Positions 21,738-30,442 of a stretch of DNA of 30,945 nt are shown here, in pieces. The translations under genes and the position numbers were made by a program. The stretch's first letter is position 1; the number at the start of each line of letters is the position of its first letter. This stretch comes from a virus: the IMG/VR virus record IMGVR_UViG_3300027917_000125, positions 1-30,945 of that record; one strand, 5' to 3'. The notes beneath the pieces are model-generated. The model did not search any database and was not told the DNA's origin. It saw only the letters and a program-made list of their open reading frames with translations.

Positions 21738-23506
21738 TGAATGGAAATCCGTTCTATGTTGATCCAGGTTTCAATCTATTGCCAGGCCTTAAAATGTTTG
21801 GTCAAGGTATGGCTGTTCGCCGAGAAAAGCAAGCTATTATGGAAGCTGAAGAAAAGAAGAGAAAAGCTTCTGAGGCGGCTATTGAAGCCTACAAAACTAA
21901 TGATCCAGATATCATTGCAACAACTATTTTGGCAAATCCAGAAATTGGTGAGACTCTTAGTAGTCTTTATGAAAAGCGCCGTGATTATAAACGTGAAGAC
22001 TATGTTACTGATTTAGAGAATATGCTCACTGAACTTGAAACAACTGGTACTATATCATCACCTCCTGAAGAAACGGAAGGTCTTGGATTTACTGAAGAAG
22101 ACCTTCCTCCAGACACCCTGCCGGGCGCAGCTCCAGCACCTATGGCTCCTACCTCCGGCCTGACAGGTCTGGCAGGAGGGACCCCCACTCCTGTTACTGC
22201 GCCCGGTAAGGGTCCAATAAATAAAACTGATATTGTCAAGAGTATCTATAAAAAGAATCCAGCAATTGGCAAGAAAATGATTGAGTATGAGTTTGCCAAA
22301 AATGATCCTAAACGATATAAAGTATGGAAAGAAGTATATCGTGATGGTGGAAGTAAAACAGGAAGTAATCTTAAGAAGCTTATTGATGAACGTCAGAAAC
22401 TTCTTGATGAGGGTCTCTCTGAAGATGATCCCAAAGTAAAAGCTTACAATGCAAAAATCTGGCCTGAAGAGAATCAGGGTGCTCCTAGTAACCTTAAAAA
22501 GATGATTGAGGAAAGAGCTACTTATCTCCAAAATGGTGCTGATCCTACAAGTGATATTATCAGAGGGTACAATAACCGCATCCTTGGTGAAGCTGCTGAT
22601 AAAGTTTATAGTCCTAGCCCCTTAAAGAAGCTTATTCAAGAACGCCAGGATTATATCAAAAGTGGTATGAAACCAACTGATCCCATCATTAAAGCTTATG
22701 ATAATAAAATCTCAGGTATCGACATTGATATTGAAGACCTTACTCAAGAGGAAATTGATATGTGGGGTGCTTGGGTTAATGCTGTAGGTAAAATGCCTTC
22801 AGTTGGTCGCGGTAAACAAGCAACTAAGATTAGAGCAGCTATTCTTAAAAGTGCTGCTCGACAAGCTCTTGGTGATACAATTGGTGATAAAAAGAGAACA
22901 CCCATAGATGCTGCCATGGAAGTTGTTGGTAAGCAAGCTGATACTAAATCCATACAAATGGCTCTTGGACAACTTGAAAAGCAAACTGCTGCTATGGGTA
23001 GTTTTATCACTAATATGGAAGCACAAATAGAACGTGTTAAAGAGATTGCAGCAATCCTTGATCAAGATGGCATAAGAATTATGAACGTTCCACGTAGATT
23101 GTGGAGAAGTAGAATCATTGGTCATCCTAATCAGGCTAAATACGATTTATACCTTGCTGAGATTGAAACTGAAATTGGTAAACTAGCACAAGGTAATGCT
23201 CAATCAATTGCAGAACTTTCTACTCATGCTCAACAGAGATGGGATAAGATCCATGATAAAAACCTCAGTACATCTGCTATGCTTGAACTTTTATCAGAGA
23301 CATCTCATGCAGGTAGAATGAGAATAAGAAGTGTTGAGGATCAATTAGAAAGGACTCGTGAAAAAATGCGAACAAGAAAATATACTAAAACTCCAATTGA
23401 AGAAGGTGAAAAACCTGTGGTTGGTTCTAGAGAAGAATATGAAGCTCTTCCTTCAGGAACTGTTTATAAAAATAAACACACCGGAAAATTGATGAGGAAA
23501 CCCTAA
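21737..23506 (+). CDS. Ejection/internal virion protein with three ~42-residue repeats (P22 gp20 position)
   Basis: ATG 21737 overlaps the previous TAA and follows ATAGGAG; the frame upstream to 21704 is shadow. The 589-residue product has a helical N-terminus (about 25-95), a GC-rich linker of Pro/Ala/Gly/Thr (about 115-165), three repeats starting SNLKKLIDER (210), SNLKKMIEER (251) and SPLKKLIQER (294), each ending in a D-P-x-x-K-A-Y-x-x-K-I-like segment, then a long helical C-terminus. It ends with a VGSREEYEALPSGTVY tail of a type seen in phage ejection proteins. These proteins travel in the virion and enter the cell with the DNA, forming a conduit. Exact role is inferred. Confidence 0.65.
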   Translation: MNGNPFYVDPGFNLLPGLKMFGQGMAVRREKQAIMEAEEKKRKASEAAIEAYKTNDPDIIATTILANPEIGETLSSLYEKRRDYKREDYVTDLENMLTELETTGTISSPPEETEGLGFTEEDLPPDTLPGAAPAPMAPTSGLTGLAGGTPTPVTAPGKGPINKTDIVKSIYKKNPAIGKKMIEYEFAKNDPKRYKVWKEVYRDGGSKTGSNLKKLIDERQKLLDEGLSEDDPKVKAYNAKIWPEENQGAPSNLKKMIEERATYLQNGADPTSDIIRGYNNRILGEAADKVYSPSPLKKLIQERQDYIKSGMKPTDPIIKAYDNKISGIDIDIEDLTQEEIDMWGAWVNAVGKMPSVGRGKQATKIRAAILKSAARQALGDTIGDKKRTPIDAAMEVVGKQADTKSIQMALGQLEKQTAAMGSFITNMEAQIERVKEIAAILDQDGIRIMNVPRRLWRSRIIGHPNQAKYDLYLAEIETEIGKLAQGNAQSIAELSTHAQQRWDKIHDKNLSTSAMLELLSETSHAGRMRIRSVEDQLERTREKMRTRKYTKTPIEEGEKPVVGSREEYEALPSGTVYKNKHTGKLMRKP

Positions 23507-26500
23507 TGACAGAATATGAGTATGACTTTGAATCGTCTGAAGCATCTGAGCCATACCTCGGTACAGTGAATGCCGCTGAGGAAAGATATGGCTTGCCGAA
23601 AAACATGCTTGCGAACTTGATTCAGGCTGAAAGTAGTTTTAATCCTGATGCTCTAGGTCCTGAGACTAAGTACGGAAAAGCAAAAGGTATTACACAAATC
23701 ATTCCACAGTTTCATCCTGATGTTGATCCTTATGATCCTGAAGCTTCTATTGATTATGCTGCCGAGAAACTAAGTGAGTATTATGAAGAATTCGGTGATT
23801 GGGATTCTGCTATTGCATCTTGGAATGCAGGCCCAACTAATGTCCGTAAGCATGGTCTTAAAAAACTTAGGGGAATGAAAGCTTTTACTGAAACAGATAA
23901 TTATCTTAAAACAATTAATGCTTCAAGACGAGCAATCAACAATCCTCTTCTACCTGATATACCTGCAGATGATCCTAATGCAGATGTCGATGAATGGGGT
24001 GGTATACCGATAGAAGAGGGTGATGAATATGGCGGTCAATCTGTTGAAACTGATGAATATGGTGGTCAAGTATATAATCCAAAGGATCTAAAATGGGAGA
24101 AACCGCATCCTTTGGGAAGGCGCCTTATTGACAATTGGGTTAGACCAGTATTAGAAGGTTTTGGTTCTGCTGCAGGTGCTATAATTGGCGGCGGTGGTGG
24201 TGCTACTGGTGGTACACTTCTTGGTCCTGGTGGTACTATAGCAGGTGGTGCTGCAGGTGGTGTTGCAGGTGGCGCTTTAGGCTATAGCATGGCTGATAGA
24301 TTTACTGATATGCTTCAAGAATGGCTTGGATATTATGAACCTATGCCAGTTATGCTACATATGCAAAAAGCCGGAGAAGCTGCTGTAGAAGGTGCTACTT
24401 ATGAAATGGGTGGCATGGCAGCTGGACCTATGTTAAAAGGCGCAGGCAGAGGAGCTGCTTGGGCAAAAAGTAAAATTTATCCTTCAGATAGACAAGCTAA
24501 GCAAGCAGCTGGTAAAGTACTTGCTGCTTTTACTAATAAAGGCCCAATAATTGTAGAAAACATGGAACAAGCAAAAGCACTTGAAGAAATGATACCTGGA
24601 CTTAAATTTGATTTAGGTCAAGCAACTGGTGATCAAGGTGCTTTAAAATATATTATAGAAGGTGTAGACGACTCTGTTGAATTAGCAGCCAAAAGAGCTG
24701 AAAGAGAAGCTGCTAATATGAAAGCTATTACTGACTTTATTAAAAAACAAAAAGGCCCGCGTGGTGCTGAAGATGTCATGAGACCTCTTAGAGCTGTACG
24801 TGCTATGATGGATGAGGCTGAAAGTTTAGCAGCATCTAATTTAGAGCGGCAACAAACTGCTTTACAAGGCAAGATTGATCCTATGGAAATTGGATCTACT
24901 GTTCGTAGTGAAATGGAGGCAGGAGAAAAAGCTGCTCGAACAAAAGCCGAAGAACTTTTTGCAGCAGTTCCAGACCAAGAAATGCTTGCTGATGATTTAA
25001 TTACTGGATTTGAAAAAATACTTAAGCCTGGCCGCTTTGAGGGTAGAGATAAATTTCCAAAAGTCTTACGTGATGCTCTTGAGGAACTGAAAAGTGGTGG
25101 TAAAAAATCATCTAAGGAAATGGATCTTGCCAAAGCTGCTTATTTAGAAAATATTGAAATACCTATGAAAGGTGAAGCACCAACTGATCATGCTTATAGA
25201 ATAGCTAGATCAGGTAAATATACAGCATCAGAAGCAAGAGCTAAAGCAGATATTTTTTATCGTCAATCTGAAAAACTTTCAGCAGAAGGAAAATTGCAAG
25301 AAGGCATGGATGTTGGTACTAAAGGACAAACTTGGCGAGAAGTTGCTGAAGCTCTTGAAGGTTTACCACAACATAAAGGCTGGGAAAAAGAAACTGCTAG
25401 AGATGTTATTGAAGAAGCTGGTCCTAAAACAATAACTCTTGCAGAAATACAACAATTAAGAAGCGAGATTCTTGAAGATCTTCGTACTGCAAAAGATAAG
25501 GGTTTACCTCGTAGCTTACGAAAAAGATTAACTCAAGCTGTCGATGTCATTGATAAAAAGCTTATGGGCGAAACAACTGAAGAAGGTGGAGAAGTACTTT
25601 ATCATGCAACTGATGCTGATGTTAAAACTGAGAATTTAAAAAGTGGTTTCTTTGGTGGTAAGTATTCTCTTGACAATGAAATAGTTCAAGTGTATGGTGA
25701 AAATATACATGCTATCAGATTACCTAAAAATACTAAAGTATTGGATCTATGGGATGGAAGTAAAGATTCCAGAGACTTTATGAAAAAATTTGCCAAAAAA
25801 CATCCAATGACTCAAAAAGAATATGATGAAGCAAGTGAAATTTTTGGATATGGCGGTCCTTATGGAGAGCTTGATTTAAAAATAGAAAAAGGAAGTGGCG
25901 AAGAGGCTGCTGATGCTTTTGTTACTTGGTTTATGAATACTAAAGATATTGATGATAAATTAAAACTTGCAAAAGAAATGGGATATGATGGATTAAGGTG
26001 GCAAGATGAATTTTTAATTCCACAAAGTTTAATTAAAAAATCAAAAGCAGTTGATCCCAAAACTGCTAAAGCTCCTAGCGAACAACTTCGTAAAGCTCAG
26101 CAATATTTCCGTACAGAAGTTGTCGAAAAATATGGTAAAGGTTCTGTTGGTCGAGTTCTTCGAGGAGAAGAAACTGTTTCAGATGCCATGGTTGCTGATG
26201 CTTTCTTCCAAAAGAGAGGTAAAGGTGAACAAGCTGCAGTTGAGTTTATGAAAATCATGGGTGATAATAATAAAGCAAGAAGTGCCATGAGAGAGCATAT
26301 CAACCAAAAACTGTATGATCTTAGAAACAATCGAACTGGTGAAATCACTACAGCTTCTCTTAAAGGTTTTCTTAAAGACTATCGCCTTGCAATTAATAAG
26401 CTAGGTTTAGGTGGTGAATATAATACACTTATTAAAGCACGCCTCGCTGCAGATAAAGCCTTAGCAGCTAGTAAAGAATTTCAAAAATCGGCTGCTTCTC

Positions 26501-27162
26501 GAGTTCTGAAAGCTGATGTTAATGACATGGTGAAACAAGCCTTTGCTGTAGGTGGTTCTAAGAAAGATGCAGCAGAAGGCTTAATGAGCCAATTAGATGA
26601 AGCTATGAAAGGCTTCCATCCTGATGATCAGAAGAGAGCTGTTAGAGGCTTGCAAAACGCAATGATTGATGAAATCCTGACCGATATTCCTTTGGAAGGG
26701 ACATCAAGAGATTTACTATCCTCAACTGCCATGGCTGGCCAATTCAGGAAATATGATGCTGCTCTTAAAGTAGTATTCAGAGATAATCCTGAGAAGCTCA
26801 AGGCAATGCAAGCAGTTAGAAAAGCCGTTAAAGCTCTTGAATATCATACCGGTGAGAAGATTGAAGGCGGTGAGAAGTATGCTGCTGACGTCTTTAGAAG
26901 GATTGCTTTTCTACAAGGTCATACTGCAGTTGCTGCAGTTGATATTTCTAGGAAAGCCATTAGAAAATTGAGAGGACTCGGCAAAAAGAGAATTCGTAAA
27001 TATATTAACCGTGGTATTCTTGATCCTGATACTGCTTATGAATTAATGGAAATTGGTAAAGGTGGTTCTAAAGAAAAAATTGAATCTGGTGTGTCACGAA
27101 GTCTAGTTCGCTTAGGTCTTATTGCTCCCCAGAGGAAAGAAGATGAAAGGAAGAAACGCTAA
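23506..27162 (+). CDS. Large ejection protein with lytic transglycosylase and embedded ADP-ribosyltransferase-like domain
   Basis: The 1218-residue product starts at a TAATG overlap. Residues 18-115 are a soluble lytic transglycosylase domain: catalytic Glu42 in QAESSFNP, GITQIIPQ (61-68) and SWNAGP (105-110), fitted to cut a hole in peptidoglycan during DNA entry. A glycine-rich membrane-like helix follows (about 221-265). Most of the rest is helical, as in P22 gp16 or T7 gp16. Inserted at about 696-850 is a mART-like domain: LYHATDAD (698-705), a GGKYSLDNE...VYGENIHAIRLP segment, LDLWDGS, and GYDGLRW (826-832). Such domains occur in phage polyvalent proteins. A delivered host-modifying activity is possible but unproven. 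This is the last ejection gene before the tailspike adaptor. Confidence 0.7.
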   Translation: MTEYEYDFESSEASEPYLGTVNAAEERYGLPKNMLANLIQAESSFNPDALGPETKYGKAKGITQIIPQFHPDVDPYDPEASIDYAAEKLSEYYEEFGDWDSAIASWNAGPTNVRKHGLKKLRGMKAFTETDNYLKTINASRRAINNPLLPDIPADDPNADVDEWGGIPIEEGDEYGGQSVETDEYGGQVYNPKDLKWEKPHPLGRRLIDNWVRPVLEGFGSAAGAIIGGGGGATGGTLLGPGGTIAGGAAGGVAGGALGYSMADRFTDMLQEWLGYYEPMPVMLHMQKAGEAAVEGATYEMGGMAAGPMLKGAGRGAAWAKSKIYPSDRQAKQAAGKVLAAFTNKGPIIVENMEQAKALEEMIPGLKFDLGQATGDQGALKYIIEGVDDSVELAAKRAEREAANMKAITDFIKKQKGPRGAEDVMRPLRAVRAMMDEAESLAASNLERQQTALQGKIDPMEIGSTVRSEMEAGEKAARTKAEELFAAVPDQEMLADDLITGFEKILKPGRFEGRDKFPKVLRDALEELKSGGKKSSKEMDLAKAAYLENIEIPMKGEAPTDHAYRIARSGKYTASEARAKADIFYRQSEKLSAEGKLQEGMDVGTKGQTWREVAEALEGLPQHKGWEKETARDVIEEAGPKTITLAEIQQLRSEILEDLRTAKDKGLPRSLRKRLTQAVDVIDKKLMGETTEEGGEVLYHATDADVKTENLKSGFFGGKYSLDNEIVQVYGENIHAIRLPKNTKVLDLWDGSKDSRDFMKKFAKKHPMTQKEYDEASEIFGYGGPYGELDLKIEKGSGEEAADAFVTWFMNTKDIDDKLKLAKEMGYDGLRWQDEFLIPQSLIKKSKAVDPKTAKAPSEQLRKAQQYFRTEVVEKYGKGSVGRVLRGEETVSDAMVADAFFQKRGKGEQAAVEFMKIMGDNNKARSAMREHINQKLYDLRNNRTGEITTASLKGFLKDYRLAINKLGLGGEYNTLIKARLAADKALAASKEFQKSAASRVLKADVNDMVKQAFAVGGSKKDAAEGLMSQLDEAMKGFHPDDQKRAVRGLQNAMIDEILTDIPLEGTSRDLLSSTAMAGQFRKYDAALKVVFRDNPEKLKAMQAVRKAVKALEYHTGEKIEGGEKYAADVFRRIAFLQGHTAVAAVDISRKAIRKLRGLGKKRIRKYINRGILDPDTAYELMEIGKGGSKEKIESGVSRSLVRLGLIAPQRKEDERKKR

Positions 27163-27980
27163 TGTCTACTTTAGTTGTATTAGCACCACAATACTTCCCA
27201 TTATCAGCAACTGGTGCACCTGCAGGTGGAGGTAGTCTTTATATAGGTGAACCTGATACTGATCCCACTGACTCTGACAATCAAATTACTGTACAAGCTT
27301 TACTAGAAAATGGCACTTTACAAACATTATCACAACCTATTACTTTAAGTGGTGGTGGTATTCCATTATATAATGGCTCCCCGGTATCTCTTTATATTGA
27401 TGATCAAAAATATTCAATGACAGTTAAAGATATCAATGGTGCACAAATATATTATGTACCAAATTCTCCTTTGTATATACTGTCAGATTCATTAGCAATA
27501 GATGGTGATATCAATGCGTCAGGTGATATAACTTCTGAAAACTGGCCGGTTAGTAATAACCTTGCACAGTTTGATGGTAATGATCCTGCAGGCATTGAAG
27601 ATTCAGGTGAGCCAATATCAAATGTTGGTTTACTTGACACTGCTAAAGAATGGACTGCTCAACAGAATACTGATGAAGTAGCTATTACTAGTTCCAGTAA
27701 CTCTGTGGCATGGAATGTAAATACAGCTCAAGCAGCTCTTCATACATTAACTGAGAATACTACTATAGCAGCACCTACAAATCTTAAACAAGGCGGTTAT
27801 TATTCATTAAGAGTTGTACAAGCTGCAGGTGTATATACTCTTGCATGGAATGCTATATTTGATTGGGGATCTAAATCTGCATCTGCTGAACCTGCTGCTG
27901 ATGGTGATCAAATACTTGTAACTTTCTATTATGATGGAACAAATATGTTAGCTGTTGAATGTCATAGGAAGGAAGCTTAA
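27162..27980 (+). CDS. Short tailspike/fibre protein with P22-type head-binding domain
   Basis: Residues 1-100 match the head-binding domain of P22 tailspike: GGSLYIGEPDTDP (23-35), NQITVQALLENG, ISQPI-like LSQPITLSGGGIPLYNGSPV (56-75), YIDDQKYSMTVKDINGAQIY (78-97). This domain plugs the spike onto the tail. The protein has only 272 residues against 667 in P22, and lacks the endorhamnosidase beta-helix. Instead it ends with a small beta domain (about 185-270, WNVNTAQAALHTLTENTTIA), probably a coupling tip for the next gene's protein. It is therefore best read as an adaptor fibre. TAATG couples it to the ejection gene. Confidence 0.75.
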   Translation: MSTLVVLAPQYFPLSATGAPAGGGSLYIGEPDTDPTDSDNQITVQALLENGTLQTLSQPITLSGGGIPLYNGSPVSLYIDDQKYSMTVKDINGAQIYYVPNSPLYILSDSLAIDGDINASGDITSENWPVSNNLAQFDGNDPAGIEDSGEPISNVGLLDTAKEWTAQQNTDEVAITSSSNSVAWNVNTAQAALHTLTENTTIAAPTNLKQGGYYSLRVVQAAGVYTLAWNAIFDWGSKSASAEPAADGDQILVTFYYDGTNMLAVECHRKEA

Positions 27981-28792
27981 TGCTACCAATAATTAAAATG
28001 ATGCCTAATGCTGGGTATCCACCATGGACTTGTGATGCTTTTTCTGCACCTCAATACCCTTTATTTGATACTGATGGTATACCAGGTGGTACCTTAGCAT
28101 CAGATGCTTTTCCTGGTGGCATTATAACATTATATAATAATACTACTGGAGTTATTTGGGACAGAGACTGGACTGTTAAAGCTGGAGGTGGAGGATGGTT
28201 CACCACTTCTTGGCCAGGTGCTACTCCTGGTTCTGCTGGTCATGGTGCTAGAATGGTGTTTGCGCTATCTCTTCCTGCAAGTACTCAAGGAAGATGGCGA
28301 TGTGCAATGGAGATTATTACTCCACGAACTGTAGAAACACAGATGTTTTTTAGATGGTATATGATGAATATAAATGCCACTAATACATATGCTCGGTGGA
28401 TGTATAGATCTCAATCTAGAGATTGGGAATGGAGAACTGTAAGGAATGGGACTAATACAGAAATAAATACTACCAATTCACAAGACTATGACTTAGGTGT
28501 ATCAATAGAAAGATATAGTTCAGGAATAGTAACTTACAATGATTGTATTGGTGGTAGATATTCATTTACTGGTAACTGTAGCTCATCTCTTTCTACATAT
28601 GCAAAAGATGGTGTATTAAATGTCCAATATATCTATTTTGTAGATGTTTACAGTCAAACTAATTGTCCGGCATTTGAAGTTAATTTTAAACCAGGAGTAT
28701 GTGTTTATCCTTGTCTTGCAACTAACTTAATTGAATTTGCAGATCTTGATAGTTTAGGGTGGAATGCTGCTAATGGTTGGTTTGAAGGTTAA
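27980..28792 (+). CDS. Probable fibre tip or receptor-binding protein
   Basis: The 270-residue product follows the tailspike adaptor behind AAGGAAG with a TAATG overlap and ends the rightward operon. It is rich in aromatic residues, glycine and threonine, with alternating beta-type sequence (GGWFTTSWPGATPGSAGHGA, then RTVETQMFFRWYMMNINATN, then YIYFVDVYSQTNCPAFEVNF) suggesting a jelly-roll fold. Several cysteines occur late (NCSSS, TNCP, GVCVYPC). Position after the adaptor and absence of enzyme motifs favour a receptor-binding tip. The stop overlaps the stop of the convergent helicase gene. Confidence 0.55.
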   Translation: MLPIIKMMPNAGYPPWTCDAFSAPQYPLFDTDGIPGGTLASDAFPGGIITLYNNTTGVIWDRDWTVKAGGGGWFTTSWPGATPGSAGHGARMVFALSLPASTQGRWRCAMEIITPRTVETQMFFRWYMMNINATNTYARWMYRSQSRDWEWRTVRNGTNTEINTTNSQDYDLGVSIERYSSGIVTYNDCIGGRYSFTGNCSSSLSTYAKDGVLNVQYIYFVDVYSQTNCPAFEVNFKPGVCVYPCLATNLIEFADLDSLGWNAANGWFEG

Positions 28793-30132
28793 CGCTTGAG
28801 GGCGTTTAGTAACATAGCTTGTGTAGCATCATCTCTAGCAAGTACTGCAGCAACTCTCTCATCAACAGTATCTTCCATCATTAAATGATTCACTATAACA
28901 TGGTCAGATTCCTGGCCTTGCCGTCTTAATCTCCCATTCAGTTGCTGATAATCTTCTAGACTCCATGTTAATGCAAACCATAATAGTATATGCCCACCAG
29001 CTTGAAGATTGACACTCTTACTCAAGCTTCTAGGGTGACATAATAACAATGGAAGATCACCCCGGTTCCAGGCATCTATATAATACCGACGTTCTTTTGG
29101 ACTTGTACCACCTACAATACATGGTACATTTCTGTCAATGAATTCACGGATCATCTTCAGTTCAAACTTAAACTGTATTGGGCAGAGAATAGGTTGGCCG
29201 GCTGAACTCTCAAGCAGATTTTTGAGGGCATTAACTTTGATCTGATGCAGGGGATAAAAGCTACCATCCTTTGCATCAGTATATACTGCACCTTGAATAA
29301 ACTGGCGTAGCTTCATAGACAATGCTGCTGCGCTAAATGCTGTGGCACCTGCTTCCTCAAATTCAAGAAAGAAGTTATCCTCTAATTCCTTATATTTCTC
29401 ACGCAGCTTAGGTGGTAACTTGACCGGTATATTGTTGTATATAAACTTAGGCAAATCCAACCAGTCATCACCCTCAAGTCTATATGTAATATCCTTGATT
29501 TTGTCTCTGATAGCCTCGAAGCTACCTTTACGGAGGGTTGTCTTATACAAGGGTGGGCCAGTGTAATTGAAAAAGGCACCCCGGAATCTATAATAGCTTT
29601 CATACAGACGTTTGCCACGATCGAGCATATAGTACTGTGACCAGAGATTATGGTATCCTTTTGGTGCGGGAGTTGCGGACAGACATAATCTATAGTCTGT
29701 CCATAGTGGCATAAGCTTCCTCAGCATTTTAAAACGTTTAGTTGATGGATCTTTTATCAGCGAGGATTCGTCAAGAATTAACATACGTTTTTTCCATTTG
29801 ACTCGTTTATCTAATACTTGGTGAAAAAACCACCTCAATCCTTCATAATTCATTAGCAGAAAATCAGCATCTGAATGGGCCAGGATATTATCTTTATTGG
29901 GTCCATGTAAAATACTGTATGTATATTGTGGATACCACTTTTGAATCTCTTTAGGCCAGGTGTCATAAATAGCATCCAAGTTACCCAGCACAATTGCAGG
30001 TTGATCCACATTCTTTTTCACAGTCATGCTTACTATTGTCTTGCCCAATCCTAGATCCATCGCTAGGAATACGTTTTTCTTCTCCAGACAAAAGTCCACC
30101 GCTTTCTTTTGGTATCCGTGTAGCTTCAGCAT
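28789..30132 (-). CDS. SNF2-type (superfamily 2) DNA helicase
   Basis: This 447-residue product has the SF2/SNF2 core: a Q-motif-like LHGYQKKAVDF (4-14), Walker A AMDLGLGKT (24-32), the DEAD-like motif II LILDESS (118-124), motif III LSATPAPKG (151-159), and late motifs IV-VI including QPILCPIQFKF, LPLLLCHPRSLSKSVNLQAG and QQLNGRLRRQGQ. Such phage helicases may remodel replication or recombination intermediates or displace bound proteins. ATG 30132 follows AGGAGG at nine bases and lies inside the preceding small gene (152-base overlap). Its end overlaps the plus-strand operon by four bases. The N-terminal helicase region appears intact. Confidence 0.88.
   Translation of the reverse strand: MLKLHGYQKKAVDFCLEKKNVFLAMDLGLGKTIVSMTVKKNVDQPAIVLGNLDAIYDTWPKEIQKWYPQYTYSILHGPNKDNILAHSDADFLLMNYEGLRWFFHQVLDKRVKWKKRMLILDESSLIKDPSTKRFKMLRKLMPLWTDYRLCLSATPAPKGYHNLWSQYYMLDRGKRLYESYYRFRGAFFNYTGPPLYKTTLRKGSFEAIRDKIKDITYRLEGDDWLDLPKFIYNNIPVKLPPKLREKYKELEDNFFLEFEEAGATAFSAAALSMKLRQFIQGAVYTDAKDGSFYPLHQIKVNALKNLLESSAGQPILCPIQFKFELKMIREFIDRNVPCIVGGTSPKERRYYIDAWNRGDLPLLLCHPRSLSKSVNLQAGGHILLWFALTWSLEDYQQLNGRLRRQGQESDHVIVNHLMMEDTVDERVAAVLARDDATQAMLLNALKR
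28791..28806. terminator. Weak hairpin at the convergent gene ends
   Basis: AACGC and GCGTT can pair (5 bp) around TTGAGG just after the stop codons shared by the two convergent genes. The stem is short and neither side has a long T-run, so any termination would be weak. Confidence 0.25.
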
Positions 30133-30271
30133 CTTTTAGTTCCTCCTCTTCCAGATAATCTTTATACCCCGTTTCAGCAGCAAATTCATTACCATACCAC
30201 CCTTGTTTCCTACCTTTCTTGTCAATGTAATACCACGTGCCATGGGTTTCTTCTTGATATATTTGGCTCAT
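29981..30271 (-). CDS. Small protein overlapping the helicase start
   Basis: ATG 30271 (GAGGA upstream) gives a 96-residue product beginning MSQIYQEETHGTWYYIDKKG. The first 45 residues look folded and tyrosine/tryptophan-rich (TWYYIDKKGRKQGWYGNEF); the rest is acidic, then cysteine-containing (CEKECGSTCNC) and is read through the first 152 bases of the helicase gene in another frame. Two overlapping coding frames of that length are unusual. The section before 30132 is convincing; the overlapping tail could be real or the product of an annotation-level mistake or indel. A TTG start at 30280 is less likely. Confidence 0.5.
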   Translation of the reverse strand: MSQIYQEETHGTWYYIDKKGRKQGWYGNEFAAETGYKDYLEEEELKDAEATRIPKESGGLLSGEEKRIPSDGSRIGQDNSKHDCEKECGSTCNCAG

Positions 30272-30299
30272 CTTATTCAATCCTCATTCATTTAGATAT

Positions 30300-30379
30300 G
30301 GTCGTATACGACCGTAATTTTAAAAGATATACCCTTATAAAGGCCCCTTATATACTAACTTTTCCGATCGTATACGATC
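30300..30379. promoter_or_regulatory. Two 14-bp perfect palindromic operators
   Basis: GGTCGTATACGACC at 30300-30313 and GATCGTATACGATC at 30366-30379 are perfect palindromes with the same core (TCGTATACGA), centres 66 bases apart. A half-site GGTCGT recurs at 30407. They sit in the AT-rich 171-base gap before the 30271 gene and overlap where a leftward promoter would be, although no consensus promoter was clear. A dimeric repressor or activator, perhaps the neighbouring HTH protein, is the likely ligand. Confidence 0.7.
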
Positions 30380-30442
30380 ATATTCAATGCTCATTCGTCA
30401 GGAGATGGTCGTTTAAGATAAAAAGCTTAGAAAGTCTCAGAC

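Noticed and set aside
24633-25133. Minus-strand ORF of 166 residues
   Set aside because: Antisense shadow inside the 1218-residue ejection gene; no start signal.
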